DNA of 64,000 nt from C-114 sp963719285 (GTDB lineage Bacteria; Chloroflexota; Limnocylindria; Limnocylindrales; CSP1-4): the NCBI GenBank assembly GCA_963719285.1, contig CAVRBO010000004.1, positions 1-64,000 on the forward strand, read 5' to 3'. Made by a program: the position numbers and the translations under genes. Positions 7,710-14,799 of the stretch are shown piece by piece. The first letter of the stretch is position 1; each line of letters begins with the position of its first letter. The notes under the pieces are model-generated. The model ran no database searches. It saw nothing but the letters and a program-made list of their open reading frames with translations, and had not been told where the DNA came from.

Positions 7710-8123
7710 TCACCCGCTCGACGCGGCCCGAGACGCTCGCCACACGGCAACCAGGCACGCACTCCCGACGGCGACGCGCGCAACGCCACTGGGCACGGAT
7801 GCTGTGCCGACGACCCCGTGATCGAAGGCCGTCAGGTCGATGAGCGTGCCGACGAAGTAATAGAAGGCGAGCGACAGCAGGACGAGCCGAAACTGGGTCG
7901 GCGTGCCCTCGCGAACTGCCCACAGGAACCCGGCACCGGCGATGAGGGCGACGCCCTCTGTCCGGATGAGGAAGTCGCTCGTGGCCGCAGACTCGATGCC
8001 GACGACCGATAGCATCGTGCCGGGCGCCACGAGATATCCGAGACCGGTCACGGCGAACGCGATCGCGGATAAGGTCACCAAACCTTTCGCCAGCCTCACG
8101 ACGCGAATGGTAAGGCTCGTGAC
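7710..8123 (-). CDS. DUF4345-like four-helix membrane protein
   Basis: This 137-residue integral membrane protein starts at GTG 8123 and has about four hydrophobic segments. The first reads LVTLSAIAFAVTGLGYLVAP, followed by the loop GTMLSVVGIES and further segments VALIAGAGFLWAV and LVLLSLAFYYFVGTLIDL. The APG..LxxxGIE loop resembles DUF4345 proteins, whose function is unknown. The upstream extension to 8177 is polar and less plausible as coding. The 198 bases between 7511 and this gene show nothing. Confidence 0.6.
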   Translation of the reverse strand, partial: VTSLTIRVVRLAKGLVTLSAIAFAVTGLGYLVAPGTMLSVVGIESAATSDFLIRTEGVALIAGAGFLWAVREGTPTQFRLVLLSLAFYYFVGTLIDLTAFDHGVVGTASVPSGVARVAVGSACLVAVWRASRAASSG

Positions 8124-8217
8124 AGGCGAGTCGCGTCCATCGGAGCCAGGCGCTCGGCAGACCGTACCAGTCCCCAAGGCGCTAACCGACGCCCCAGCAG
8201 ACGCTCGATGCCGTCGG

Positions 8218-8454
8218 TCAGCCTGCCGGCGGGGCGAACTCCGTCACCTTCACGACGTTCCCGGATCGGTCGATCGTCTTCCACACTCCGACCTGCCGGC
8301 CGCGGTCGAACGAGCCCGTGCGCATGACCGAGCCGTCCGCCCGGTAGAACGTCCAGTCGCCGTGCATCTCGCCGTCAAGGTGGAATCCTGTGAACCGTAC
8401 GCGGCCGTCGGGATAGTGGTCGATCACCTCCGTCAACCCGGCGTCATCGGTCAT
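8218..8454 (-). CDS. Short MORN/YwqK-like repeat protein
   Basis: This 78-residue protein is built of beta-hairpin repeats (YPDGRVRFTGFHLDGEMHGD, YRADGSVMRTGSF, RQVGVWKTIDRSG), the pattern of MORN-like or YwqK-type antitoxin repeats. GGAGG lies 8 bases before ATG 8454, fixing a start well inside a longer open frame. A partner toxin is not visible. The function is unknown. The 238 bases separating it from the YCII gene hold nothing recognisable. Confidence 0.6.
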   Translation of the reverse strand: MTDDAGLTEVIDHYPDGRVRFTGFHLDGEMHGDWTFYRADGSVMRTGSFDRGRQVGVWKTIDRSGNVVKVTEFAPPAG

Positions 8455-8692
8455 CTCGAACGCCTCCAGCTCTTCGCGAAGCCAGCATTCCGTGCTGCAT
8501 CGAGAACAACGTCGCACCGGCCCGGCTTCCCACCGCGCCTTGGCGTAAACGTGATGGAGCGATGCCGACCTGGCCCGGTAGGTCCACCGCGCTGTCACCG
8601 TCGCCAAAGCGGCTGGATCCAGACCAAGGGAATCACCTAGGGATAGATAGAAAGGGATGAGCAGGGCGAGACCGGTCATCACGGGCGCAGAG

Positions 8693-8980
8693 TCACATCG
8701 GCATCGCCTCGTAGACCCACATGTCCATCGGGCACTCGGCCAACAAGGCGACCGCTTCGTCGATCGACTCGGCCTGCACGATCGAGTAGCCAAGCGCCGG
8801 CGACTGGTCAGCTGAGAGCTCGGTGACCGTGCGGTGACGGCTGACGTTCCGTCCATTGAACAAGGGGTTGCCCGAATCCACGACGTGGCCCCGGATCGAC
8901 GACCACCACGCCCGATGCGCAGTCTGGAACTCCGGCGTCCGCTCCATCTCGCCGTGGGCCAGGAATACGAACTTCTTCAT
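8693..8980 (-). CDS. YCII-related protein
   Basis: This 95-residue protein begins MKKFVFLAHGEMERTPEFQT and ends ESIDEAVALLAECPMDMWVY, the ferredoxin-like YCII/DGPF fold. YCII proteins are small cytoplasmic enzymes or accessory proteins without a general assigned role. AAGGAGG precedes ATG 8980. The start overlaps the stop of the upstream ArsR gene by 4 bases, so the pair forms one coupled operon. Confidence 0.85.
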   Translation of the reverse strand: MKKFVFLAHGEMERTPEFQTAHRAWWSSIRGHVVDSGNPLFNGRNVSRHRTVTELSADQSPALGYSIVQAESIDEAVALLAECPMDMWVYEAMPM

Positions 8981-9321
8981 GATGCCTCCTTGCTTGACGG
9001 TGGGTCCCGACGGAGAGCGTCGGCGTAGTTCTCCAGCATCTCCCCATCGGTGCCCCACCATGGGTGGAACTGGCCCGTCCAGGCCTGCAGACGGCTGAGC
9101 GGCTCCCGCTCGAGTGCCAGGAAGTTCGTCCGCCCGAGCTTGCGTCGGCTGACCATCGCAGCCTCCTCGAGCACGTGGACGTGCTTGTGGATCGCCGGTA
9201 GCGAGAGGCCGCGGAGCTCTGCTAGCTGGCTGATCGAGCGAGGCTGCAGAGCAAGCAGCCGCATGATCTCGCGCCTGTGCTCGTTGGCCAGAGCGTCGAA
9301 CACCCGGCTCAGGTCGTCCAT
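8977..9321 (-). CDS. ArsR-type regulator of YCII operon
   Basis: This 114-residue ArsR/SmtB-type winged helix reads LSRVFDALANEHRREIMRLL, ISQLAELRGLSLPAIHKHVH, then VLEEAAMVSRRKLGRTNFLA as helix end and wing. No metal-binding Cys cluster is seen. The C-terminal WTGQFHPWWGTDGEMLENYA is typical of the ArsR group found beside SRPBCC or YCII genes. It probably autoregulates through the palindrome at 9337-9352. Confidence 0.85.
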   Translation of the reverse strand: MDDLSRVFDALANEHRREIMRLLALQPRSISQLAELRGLSLPAIHKHVHVLEEAAMVSRRKLGRTNFLALEREPLSRLQAWTGQFHPWWGTDGEMLENYADALRRDPPSSKEAS

Positions 9322-9336
9322 GGTCGCCGGAGAAGG

Positions 9337-9352
9337 TTCACCACATGGTTAA
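9337..9352. promoter_or_regulatory. ArsR operator-like palindrome
   Basis: TTCACCACATGGTTAA is an imperfect palindrome (six of eight pairs match) centred 23 bases upstream of the ArsR start at 9321. Sites of this TTnACCA-TGGTnAA type are plausible binding sites for the adjacent regulator. Binding is inferred from position and symmetry. Confidence 0.45.
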
Positions 9353-9589
9353 CTGTAGCCTGCCGAACCCACGCCCGTCAAGTCGGCGCACCGCGCACGG
9401 CTGCGGCCTCCTTCGCCGCCCAGCTCGACAGATCTGCGCCCTCAGACTCCCGGCTCCGCCAGAGATCCAACCCGACGACATGGCCCAACGGCCGAATAGA
9501 AACCGTGGCCCGCGGCCCGCCGCCCGCACGCTTGGGGCTCCTCGTGGGCGGCTGGTTGGGGCCGCGGAGGCTAAATAGAACATGTGTTC

Positions 9590-9665
9590 TGGCGCGCCCG
9601 ACAGGATTCGAACCTGCGACCTTCGGCTCCGGAGGCCGACGCTCTATCCACTGAGCTACAGGCGC
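9590..9665 (-). tRNA. tRNA-Arg (anticodon CCG)
   Basis: On the minus strand a full cloverleaf can be folded. The acceptor stem is GCGCCTG/CGGGCGC. The D-arm starts GCTC, and the anticodon stem TCGGC/GCCGA carries loop CTCCGGA, giving anticodon CCG, which reads CGG. The T-arm is GCAGG-TTCGAAT-CCTGT and the discriminator is G. CCA is encoded at 9590-9592. The downstream 15 bases contain a short AGAACA/TGTTCT inverted repeat followed by ATTTAG. Confidence 0.95.
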
Positions 9666-9775
9666 GCGATGGGGCACCGGCCCGCCTCCTGCCGAGCGGG
9701 ACCCGACGGCCCGGATGGCTGGGAGACTCTATCGCTCGCCGGCGTCGCCGCCCAGCTTACCCGACCGCGCGGTGC

Positions 9776-10369
9776 TCAGCCCTTGGTGGCCTGCCACGTC
9801 CCCGCGTCGTCGCCGCAGTTCGCCCCGGTCTGGTACGTCCCCGACATCGTGGTGCCCGCGACCTTCCCGGTGTAGGCGATCGTCTGCGAACCAGAAACGA
9901 CGCCGAAGCTGATGGCGGTGCCGTTCAGCGTTCCGGTGACCGTCCCTGTCGAGATGCACGGCGTTCCCGCGACCACGATCGTCCCCGTCATGCTCTGGGC
10001 CTCGAAGGTGACCGTCAGCGTGAACGTTCCGGTCACTCCGGCGGTCGACGTGCTCGTCCACGACCCGGTCCAGTCGCCATCGAGCGGCGATCCGGACGGA
10101 GCGCTCGCGCTGGCGCTCGGGCTCGCCGTCGGGGCCGACGTGGGTTCGGTGGACGGGAGGGGAGCGACCGCCGACGGAGATGCGGTCGGCGAAGCGGTGG
10201 GCGCCGGCACCGGGGTGCTGCTGCCGCTGCAACCCACCAGGAAGGCGAGGGCGAGCGTGCTCGCCACGGACATTGCGATGAACGACGATCCTCGTCTGAC
10301 GGAAGGGCCAGTGACGGCCGTTGACCCTGGTCGTGGCTGCCGAACGGACGTGGCGCTCGCAGGCTTCAT
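9776..10369 (-). CDS. Secreted lipoprotein of unknown function
   Basis: This 197-residue protein starts at ATG 10369 with GAGGAG 6-7 bases upstream. A basic N-region and the hydrophobic stretch SVASTLALAFLVGC form a type II signal peptide with lipobox LVGC. A Ser/Pro/Thr/Ala-rich linker of about 50 residues follows. The C-terminal 100 residues form a beta-rich domain (GDWTGSWTSTSTAGVTGTFT, then MTGTIVVAGTPC and MSGTYQTGANCGDDAGTW) with two Cys. It resembles small all-beta extracellular domains of lipoproteins. No enzyme motif is seen. Confidence 0.7.
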   Translation of the reverse strand: MKPASATSVRQPRPGSTAVTGPSVRRGSSFIAMSVASTLALAFLVGCSGSSTPVPAPTASPTASPSAVAPLPSTEPTSAPTASPSASASAPSGSPLDGDWTGSWTSTSTAGVTGTFTLTVTFEAQSMTGTIVVAGTPCISTGTVTGTLNGTAISFGVVSGSQTIAYTGKVAGTTMSGTYQTGANCGDDAGTWQATKG

Positions 10370-10576
10370 CTCATCTCCTCGATCGGAGTCGGGTCCCAGG
10401 CCGCCGGCCGACCGATCCCTCGCGGAGTTCGAACCGGCGTGTGCCGGAACGGACACCGGTAGGTCCTGGAGCGACGACCATCGGCAATCTAGCGAAGGTT
10501 CGAAACTCTTGCAGGCGGGCGATGGTCGGAGCGGTGTCGGTCGCCTGCGCCGACAGAGGCTCAGGATCCGGACCGG

Positions 10577-10616
10577 AAACAAGAACGGAGCGGCTCCCGA
10601 GTTGGGAACCGCTCCG
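10577..10616 (-). terminator. Intrinsic terminator, leftward
   Basis: An 8-pair stem (CGGAGCGG with CCGCTCCG, 10586-10593 and 10609-10616) continues, after one mismatch, with TCCC/GGGA around a 5-base loop. On the minus strand it is followed by TTCTTGTTT (10585-10577). This is the best terminator shape in this part of the window. It lies about 207 bases upstream of the lipoprotein start. Confidence 0.55.
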
Positions 10617-10760
10617 GTGCTGTCCCGGTGAAGACGAACCGCCGAAGCGGTGCGCTTTCTGCCGCGCATCAAGGGCATCTATCACGTCGGCTGCACCGAC
10701 TACCCTGACCCTACCTACCCATGACCTTGGTGCTGGGGCAGCTGGCCGCTCTCGCAGCAT
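10577..10760 (-). ncRNA. Candidate structured small RNA
   Basis: A good promoter (TTGGCT-N17-TACAGT, with an AT-rich stretch upstream) and an intrinsic terminator bracket about 184 bases without a convincing gene, read leftward. Within it are two clear hairpins: 10686-10700 (GTCGG-TGCAG-CCGAC) and 10638-10651 (ACCGC-TTCG-GCGGT, a UUCG tetraloop in the RNA). No match to SRP, 6S, tmRNA or RNase P motifs is visible. Transcript ends are inferred. Confidence 0.4.
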
Positions 10761-10765
10761 GTGTG

Positions 10766-10794
10766 ACTGTACCCTGCCGGTCCCGGAAAGCCAA
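10766..10794 (-). promoter_or_regulatory. Sigma-70-type promoter of the candidate small RNA
   Basis: On the minus strand, -35 TTGGCT (10789-10794) and -10 TACAGT (10766-10771) are separated by exactly 17 bases. Unusually AT-rich sequence at about 10795-10837 precedes them, resembling an UP element. This AT-rich patch stands out from its 70 percent GC surroundings. Confidence 0.45.
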
Positions 10795-10884
10795 GGGTTT
10801 TTGTCACGAGTGCTTGTGTAAATTCCTTAACCTTCATTTCACCACGCTCCCGACGCGGCGGCGGACGCCGCAGGGCAGACGCCG

Positions 10885-11047
10885 TTGGCACGCCGGGGCG
10901 TGCCAACCAGCAAACGAGCGCGCGTGAATCAGTCCACACCCTCGCGTTGGCACGCTGGGCGTGCGAAATCGAGAACGAGGCCGCGCCCGGCAGCCCTCAA
11001 CCTCCAGTTGGCACGTTGAGCGCGCCGTGGCACGCCGGCCGTGCCAC
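10885..11047. repeat. Cluster of TTGGCACG-type palindromes
   Basis: Three palindromes share one consensus. At 10885-10906, arms TTGGCACGCC/GGCGTGCCAA flank a 2-base centre with perfect 10-base arms. At 10947-10967, TTGGCACGC/GCGTGCGAA has one mismatch. At 11027-11047, GTGGCACG/CGTGCCAC has perfect 8-base arms. A degenerate half copy starts at 11008. No T-tract follows, so they are not ordinary terminators. The same element recurs at 16319-16400 beside tRNA-Asp. No gene is supported between 10838 and 11104. Confidence 0.6.
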
Positions 11048-11104
11048 GCAGCGAACGAATGCCCGCGCCTGCGCGCTCGAGGCCGCGCCGACCCCCGCAA
11101 GGGC

Positions 11105-11596
11105 TCACGCCTCGTGGATCGTCACCTTCGTCATGGCCACGGGCTCATTCGGCAGGTCGCGTCCGTTGCGCGGCGCCGAGACGATCGTGTCGACGACGTC
11201 CATCCCCTTGGTGACGAGGCCGAACAGCGTGTAGTTCTTCGGCAGTCGGCCGGTCAGGTCGTCCGTGCAGATGAAGAACTGGCTGCCGTTGGTGTTCGGG
11301 CCCGAGTTCGCCATCGCCAGCGCCCCGCGGACGTAGTCGCCCTTGACCGGCTCGTCCTCGAACTTGTAGCCCGGGCCGCCCGTCCCGACGCGACCCGAGT
11401 CGAGGCTCGCCTTCTTGCCGTACTGGCCGTCGCCGCCCTGGATGACGAAGCCGGGGATGCAGCGGTGGAAGATGACCCCGTCGTAGAAGCCCTTCTGGCT
11501 CAGGTCGACGAAGTTCTTCGCGGCTTTCGGGGCGCTCTGGTCGTACAGCTCGACCTCGATGTCGCCGATGTCGGTGGCGATGGTGGCGCGGGTCAT
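11105..11596 (-). CDS. Peptidyl-prolyl cis-trans isomerase, cyclophilin type
   Basis: This 163-residue cyclophilin lacks a signal peptide, so it is probably cytoplasmic. It catalyses proline cis-trans isomerisation during folding. Core motifs are present: NFVDLSQKGFYDGVIFHRCI with catalytic FHR, GFVIQGGDGQYG, YKFEDE, and ALAMANSGPNTNGSQFFI. Gene order places it directly downstream of a lipoprotein cyclophilin (22-base gap), suggesting a shared leftward transcript that continues from the 14750 gene. Confidence 0.95.
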   Translation of the reverse strand: MTRATIATDIGDIEVELYDQSAPKAAKNFVDLSQKGFYDGVIFHRCIPGFVIQGGDGQYGKKASLDSGRVGTGGPGYKFEDEPVKGDYVRGALAMANSGPNTNGSQFFICTDDLTGRLPKNYTLFGLVTKGMDVVDTIVSAPRNGRDLPNEPVAMTKVTIHEA

Positions 11597-11618
11597 GGGT
11601 GCTCCTCCTGTGACTGGG

Positions 11619-12290
11619 CTAAGGGGTGGCGATCGTGACCTTGGTCATGGGCACGGGATCGACCGCGGCGTTCGATTGGCCGCCGCTATTTGGCATCGCC
11701 GCGATCGCATCGACGACCTCCATGCCCGAGGTCACATGGCCGAGGACGGAGTACAGCGGGTCCAGGCCCGAATTGTCGTCGAGCACGATGAAGAACTGGC
11801 TCCCGTTGGTGTCCGGGCCGGCGTTCGCCATCGCGACCGTGCCGCGCGTATATGCGGTCCTGACCGGGTCGTCCTTGAACTCGTAGCCGGGTCCGCCCCC
11901 GCCGACCCGGCTCTTGTCGACGTTGGGCGACCGGCCGTACTGGCCGTCGCCGCCCTGGATGACGAAGCCGGGCACCAGCCGATGAAAGACGACGCCATCG
12001 AAGTAGCCGCAGTTGGCGAGCGCGACGAAGTTGCCGACGGCCAGGGGTCCCAGGTCCGCCTCGAGCTTGATGACGATCGTGCCCTTGGGCGTCGCGATGG
12101 TCGCGGTTGAGGTCGTGCCCGCGGCGGCCTTCGCCGGTACCGAGGCCGGGCAACCGGCGATTCCGCCGGCCCCGGCCGCGCCCGCGCCGGCGGGTCTGGA
12201 CGTCGCGCTCGTCGTGCACGCCAGGAGCAGCATCGCGATCAACGTGCTGGCGGTGCCCAGGCGAGCGCCACGGGCGAGGAACGTGATCAT
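11619..12290 (-). CDS. Lipoprotein cyclophilin-type isomerase
   Basis: This 223-residue protein has a signal peptide and lipobox (STLIAMLLLACTT, Cys near residue 25), then a Gly/Ala-rich linker. The cyclophilin domain retains GYFDGVVFHRLVPGFVIQGG, YEFKDD and TVAMANAGPDTNGSQFFIVL. It is anchored outside the membrane, where it may assist folding of exported proteins. Its start overlaps the stop of the HisA-like gene (ATGA). It is a paralogue of the next gene downstream. Confidence 0.93.
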   Translation of the reverse strand: MITFLARGARLGTASTLIAMLLLACTTSATSRPAGAGAAGAGGIAGCPASVPAKAAAGTTSTATIATPKGTIVIKLEADLGPLAVGNFVALANCGYFDGVVFHRLVPGFVIQGGDGQYGRSPNVDKSRVGGGGPGYEFKDDPVRTAYTRGTVAMANAGPDTNGSQFFIVLDDNSGLDPLYSVLGHVTSGMEVVDAIAAMPNSGGQSNAAVDPVPMTKVTIATP

Positions 12291-12985
12291 GCGGCGGCCT
12301 CCAGGGCGGCCGGATACTCGATCGCGCCGGACAGGAGCGCTTCGCCCAGGATCAGTCCATCGACACCGACCTCGCGCAGCCGGCGGATCCCGGCCAGGTC
12401 GTGGACACTGCCCGCGACGAGCACCTCGACATCCAGTGAGCGGGCGAGCGCGACGAGCCGGGCCAGGTCGGCCTCCGCGGCATGGCTGACGACGAGCCGC
12501 CGGACGCCGCGCTCGGCGAGCTCGGCGACGAGGCCATCGAACGTGGGCGGGGCTGCCCGCCTCCAGGGGAACTGCGCGAACCGATCCGGCCGCGGGTCGA
12601 GCCCGACGGCCAGCCAGTCGCCGGCGACCGCCAGGCAGTCGGCGAGCGTCTCGGGATCGTCCGCGACGCTCATCCCAAGGACGACTCGGGTAGCCCCCGC
12701 CGCGAACGCGAGCCGGATGTGATCGCCTCGCTCGAAGCCGCCGGCGACCTGGATCGGTACCGCGACCCGCGCGGCCACCTGGCCGACCGCCTCCAGATTG
12801 GCCGGGCTACCGGCCCGTGCGCCGTCGACGTCCACCAGGTGGACGATCCGGGCCCCGTCGGCCACGAACCGCTCCACGATGCGCTCCGGCCGGTCGGTCG
12901 GAGCGCCGGTGCCGCCCGAGGCGCCGGGCCAGAACACGACCCGCGAGCGCCCGCCCGCGAGGTCGATGGCCGGGATCACCTGCAC
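12287..12985 (-). CDS. hisA: HisA-like (beta/alpha)8 isomerase homologue
   Basis: This 232-residue protein from GTG 12985 has the HisA/HisF barrel: MQVIPAIDLAGGRS with the first catalytic Asp, IVHLVDVDGARAGSPANLEA, PIQVAGGFERGDHIRLAFAA, GATRVVLGMSVADDP and VGVDGLILGEALLSG. HisA isomerises ProFAR in histidine synthesis. The second catalytic Asp may be in VGLDPRPD, but the usual TDIxRDGTLxGPN segment is replaced by VVSHAAEADLARLVAL. The protein is slightly short, and no other his gene is nearby. It may be a divergent HisA or a paralogue with another role. Confidence 0.75.
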   Translation of the reverse strand: MQVIPAIDLAGGRSRVVFWPGASGGTGAPTDRPERIVERFVADGARIVHLVDVDGARAGSPANLEAVGQVAARVAVPIQVAGGFERGDHIRLAFAAGATRVVLGMSVADDPETLADCLAVAGDWLAVGLDPRPDRFAQFPWRRAAPPTFDGLVAELAERGVRRLVVSHAAEADLARLVALARSLDVEVLVAGSVHDLAGIRRLREVGVDGLILGEALLSGAIEYPAALEAAA

Positions 12986-12992
12986 GCGCGAC

Positions 12993-14750
12993 TCATGCCC
13001 GGGCCGCGAGATCGGCCGGACCGGGGCCACTGCCGGACGGTCGCCCGCCGCCGGTCGAATCCGCCCCGCCGGCGGTCCCCTCCAGCAGGCGCCGGTGGAA
13101 GCTGATCGGCAGGCTGCCCGCCCGCAGGAGCGCGTCGTGGAAGTCGCGCAGCCGGAACGCCGGCCCGAGCCGGCGCTGCTCGTCCGCCCGGAGCTGGAGG
13201 AGCAGCACCTTGCCCAGCAGGTACGACAGCTGGTAGGTGGGTGTGTAGGTGTAGCGGTGGACCTCCGCGCGGGCGTTGGGCTCCTCGAAGCTCGTCTGTT
13301 CGACCATCCAGCGGACGGCCTCATCGACGTCGATCTCGCCGCGGTGCATCCGTACGTCCAGGATGATCCGGCAGGCCCGCCAGATCGCGTCCGTATGCAT
13401 GTTCAAGCGGAAGTTCGGGGCGGCGTCGAAGCCCTGCTCGCGCATCATCTGCTCGGTGTACATCCCCCAGCCCTCGACGAACTCCGGGGCGTCGGTCGCG
13501 ATCCGGGTGAGCGAGGGATGCCTGCCGGCGACCGACAGCTGGAGGTGGTGGCCGGGATACGCCTCGTGGATGCTCGTGTTGCTGATCGAGCTGTAGTTGT
13601 GCTCGAGCATGGCGTTGGCGTTGTCGCCCACCGAACGCGTGACGATATAGATCCCCGACGGGTCCCGGTCGAACTTGGGCGGCTCGAAATACGCGGCGAA
13701 CGGGATCACGTTGCGCAGGTAGACCGGGGTCTCGACCACCTCGATCCGCTCGTCCGCAGGGACCGTCACGATGTCGTGCTCGATGAGGTAGCTCCGGGAC
13801 CGGACCATGACCTCGCGATACGCATCGAGCGCGGCCTCGAACGTCGCCGGATGGTCGGTCTTGATCCGGGCCACGACCGTCGGCTCGTCCACCGTGGGGT
13901 CGATCTCGCGGGCGGCGGCGACGCGGGCCTCCTTGTGTTCGGCGAGCTGCTGCCAGCCGACTTCGAGGATGTCGTCCGAATCGAGCCCGTCGAAGGCGCG
14001 CAGCGCCACGAGCTGGTCGAACCGCTCGCCGCCGAGCGCCCAGTCGTCGACCCCGGCGGTCAGGCTGTCGCGCAGCCAGCCTGAGTACGTCGCGATGGCC
14101 TCCCTGGCCTCGGCCGCGGCGCGCTCCAGGCGACGCTGGTCGGACTCGGACTGGACCCGCGCGCCGGCCGCCACCACCTCGTCGAAGAGGCTCGGGAGGG
14201 TTTCCGCGGATTCGAGCTCGAGGCGCTGCCAGAGACGTACCTGCGGACCGGTCGCGCGCGTCCGGCTCTGGTCGAGGAAGGCCGGCACGTCCTCGAGCCG
14301 GCCGGCGATCGAGACGAGGCGCTCCGGGAGGTCCGCGAAGTCGCGCGCGAACAGGAGGAACAGGCCGTCGCCGATCGTGTCCATCGCCGTGGACCGGCGT
14401 TCCCACGTCCGGATGACCTCACCATCGAACAGGGAGCGGCGCAGGTTGTGCGCCTCGAGCTCGCGCTCGAAGGTCGCCTCCGGTGAGAGGCCGGCCGGAT
14501 CGAGGGCTTCGATGGCCGCCAGATGGGCCCGGTCGTCGCCCAGCTCCTGGAGTTGCTTGTCGCGCGACCCGTCACCGAGCCGGTCGTCGTCGGTGTGCAG
14601 GCCGAGGTACGTCGAGACGATGGGGTTGTCCCGGACGACCCGCCGGAAGCGTGCCTCGACCAGGTCATACAGCCGTTCGTCGAGTGGACCGGGGATCGGC
14701 GCCGGTGCCGGGCGGCTCAGGGCGACCGGCGGGCGGGACGGCTCGGTCAA
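12993..14750 (-). CDS. DUF885 family predicted metallopeptidase
   Basis: This 585-residue, mostly helical protein carries the DUF885 hallmark NTSIHEAYPGHHLQLSVAG (HExxPGHH) near residue 400 and a downstream Glu in EFVEGWGMYTEQMM, as in zincin-like peptidases. It also has C-terminal YTPTYQLSYLLGKVLLLQLR. There is no signal peptide, so it is likely cytoplasmic. The substrate is unknown, and hydrolysis of peptides or esters is inferred from the motif. It ends 7 bases before the HisA-like start, so the four leftward genes 14750-11105 probably form an operon. Confidence 0.85.
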   Translation of the reverse strand: MTEPSRPPVALSRPAPAPIPGPLDERLYDLVEARFRRVVRDNPIVSTYLGLHTDDDRLGDGSRDKQLQELGDDRAHLAAIEALDPAGLSPEATFERELEAHNLRRSLFDGEVIRTWERRSTAMDTIGDGLFLLFARDFADLPERLVSIAGRLEDVPAFLDQSRTRATGPQVRLWQRLELESAETLPSLFDEVVAAGARVQSESDQRRLERAAAEAREAIATYSGWLRDSLTAGVDDWALGGERFDQLVALRAFDGLDSDDILEVGWQQLAEHKEARVAAAREIDPTVDEPTVVARIKTDHPATFEAALDAYREVMVRSRSYLIEHDIVTVPADERIEVVETPVYLRNVIPFAAYFEPPKFDRDPSGIYIVTRSVGDNANAMLEHNYSSISNTSIHEAYPGHHLQLSVAGRHPSLTRIATDAPEFVEGWGMYTEQMMREQGFDAAPNFRLNMHTDAIWRACRIILDVRMHRGEIDVDEAVRWMVEQTSFEEPNARAEVHRYTYTPTYQLSYLLGKVLLLQLRADEQRRLGPAFRLRDFHDALLRAGSLPISFHRRLLEGTAGGADSTGGGRPSGSGPGPADLAARA

Positions 14751-14799
14751 GGATGCCTCCTGGGTGCTTGGCGGACCGGTCGCGGCGGTCCGCTGTCGG

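Noticed and set aside
9577..9590. Terminator after tRNA-Arg
   Set aside because: The AGAACA/TGTTCT stem overlaps the encoded CCA and is followed by only a weak T-run.
10577..10760. SRP, 6S, tmRNA or RNase P RNA
   Set aside because: None of the conserved motifs (such as the GGUCAGG..GGAAGCAGCC loop of SRP RNA or GAGGAAAGUC of RNase P) is present, and the ends do not pair as in 6S RNA.
12798..14084. Long plus-strand frame opposite the DUF885 gene
   Set aside because: It is an antisense shadow typical of 70 percent GC DNA. The minus-strand frame has clear family motifs.
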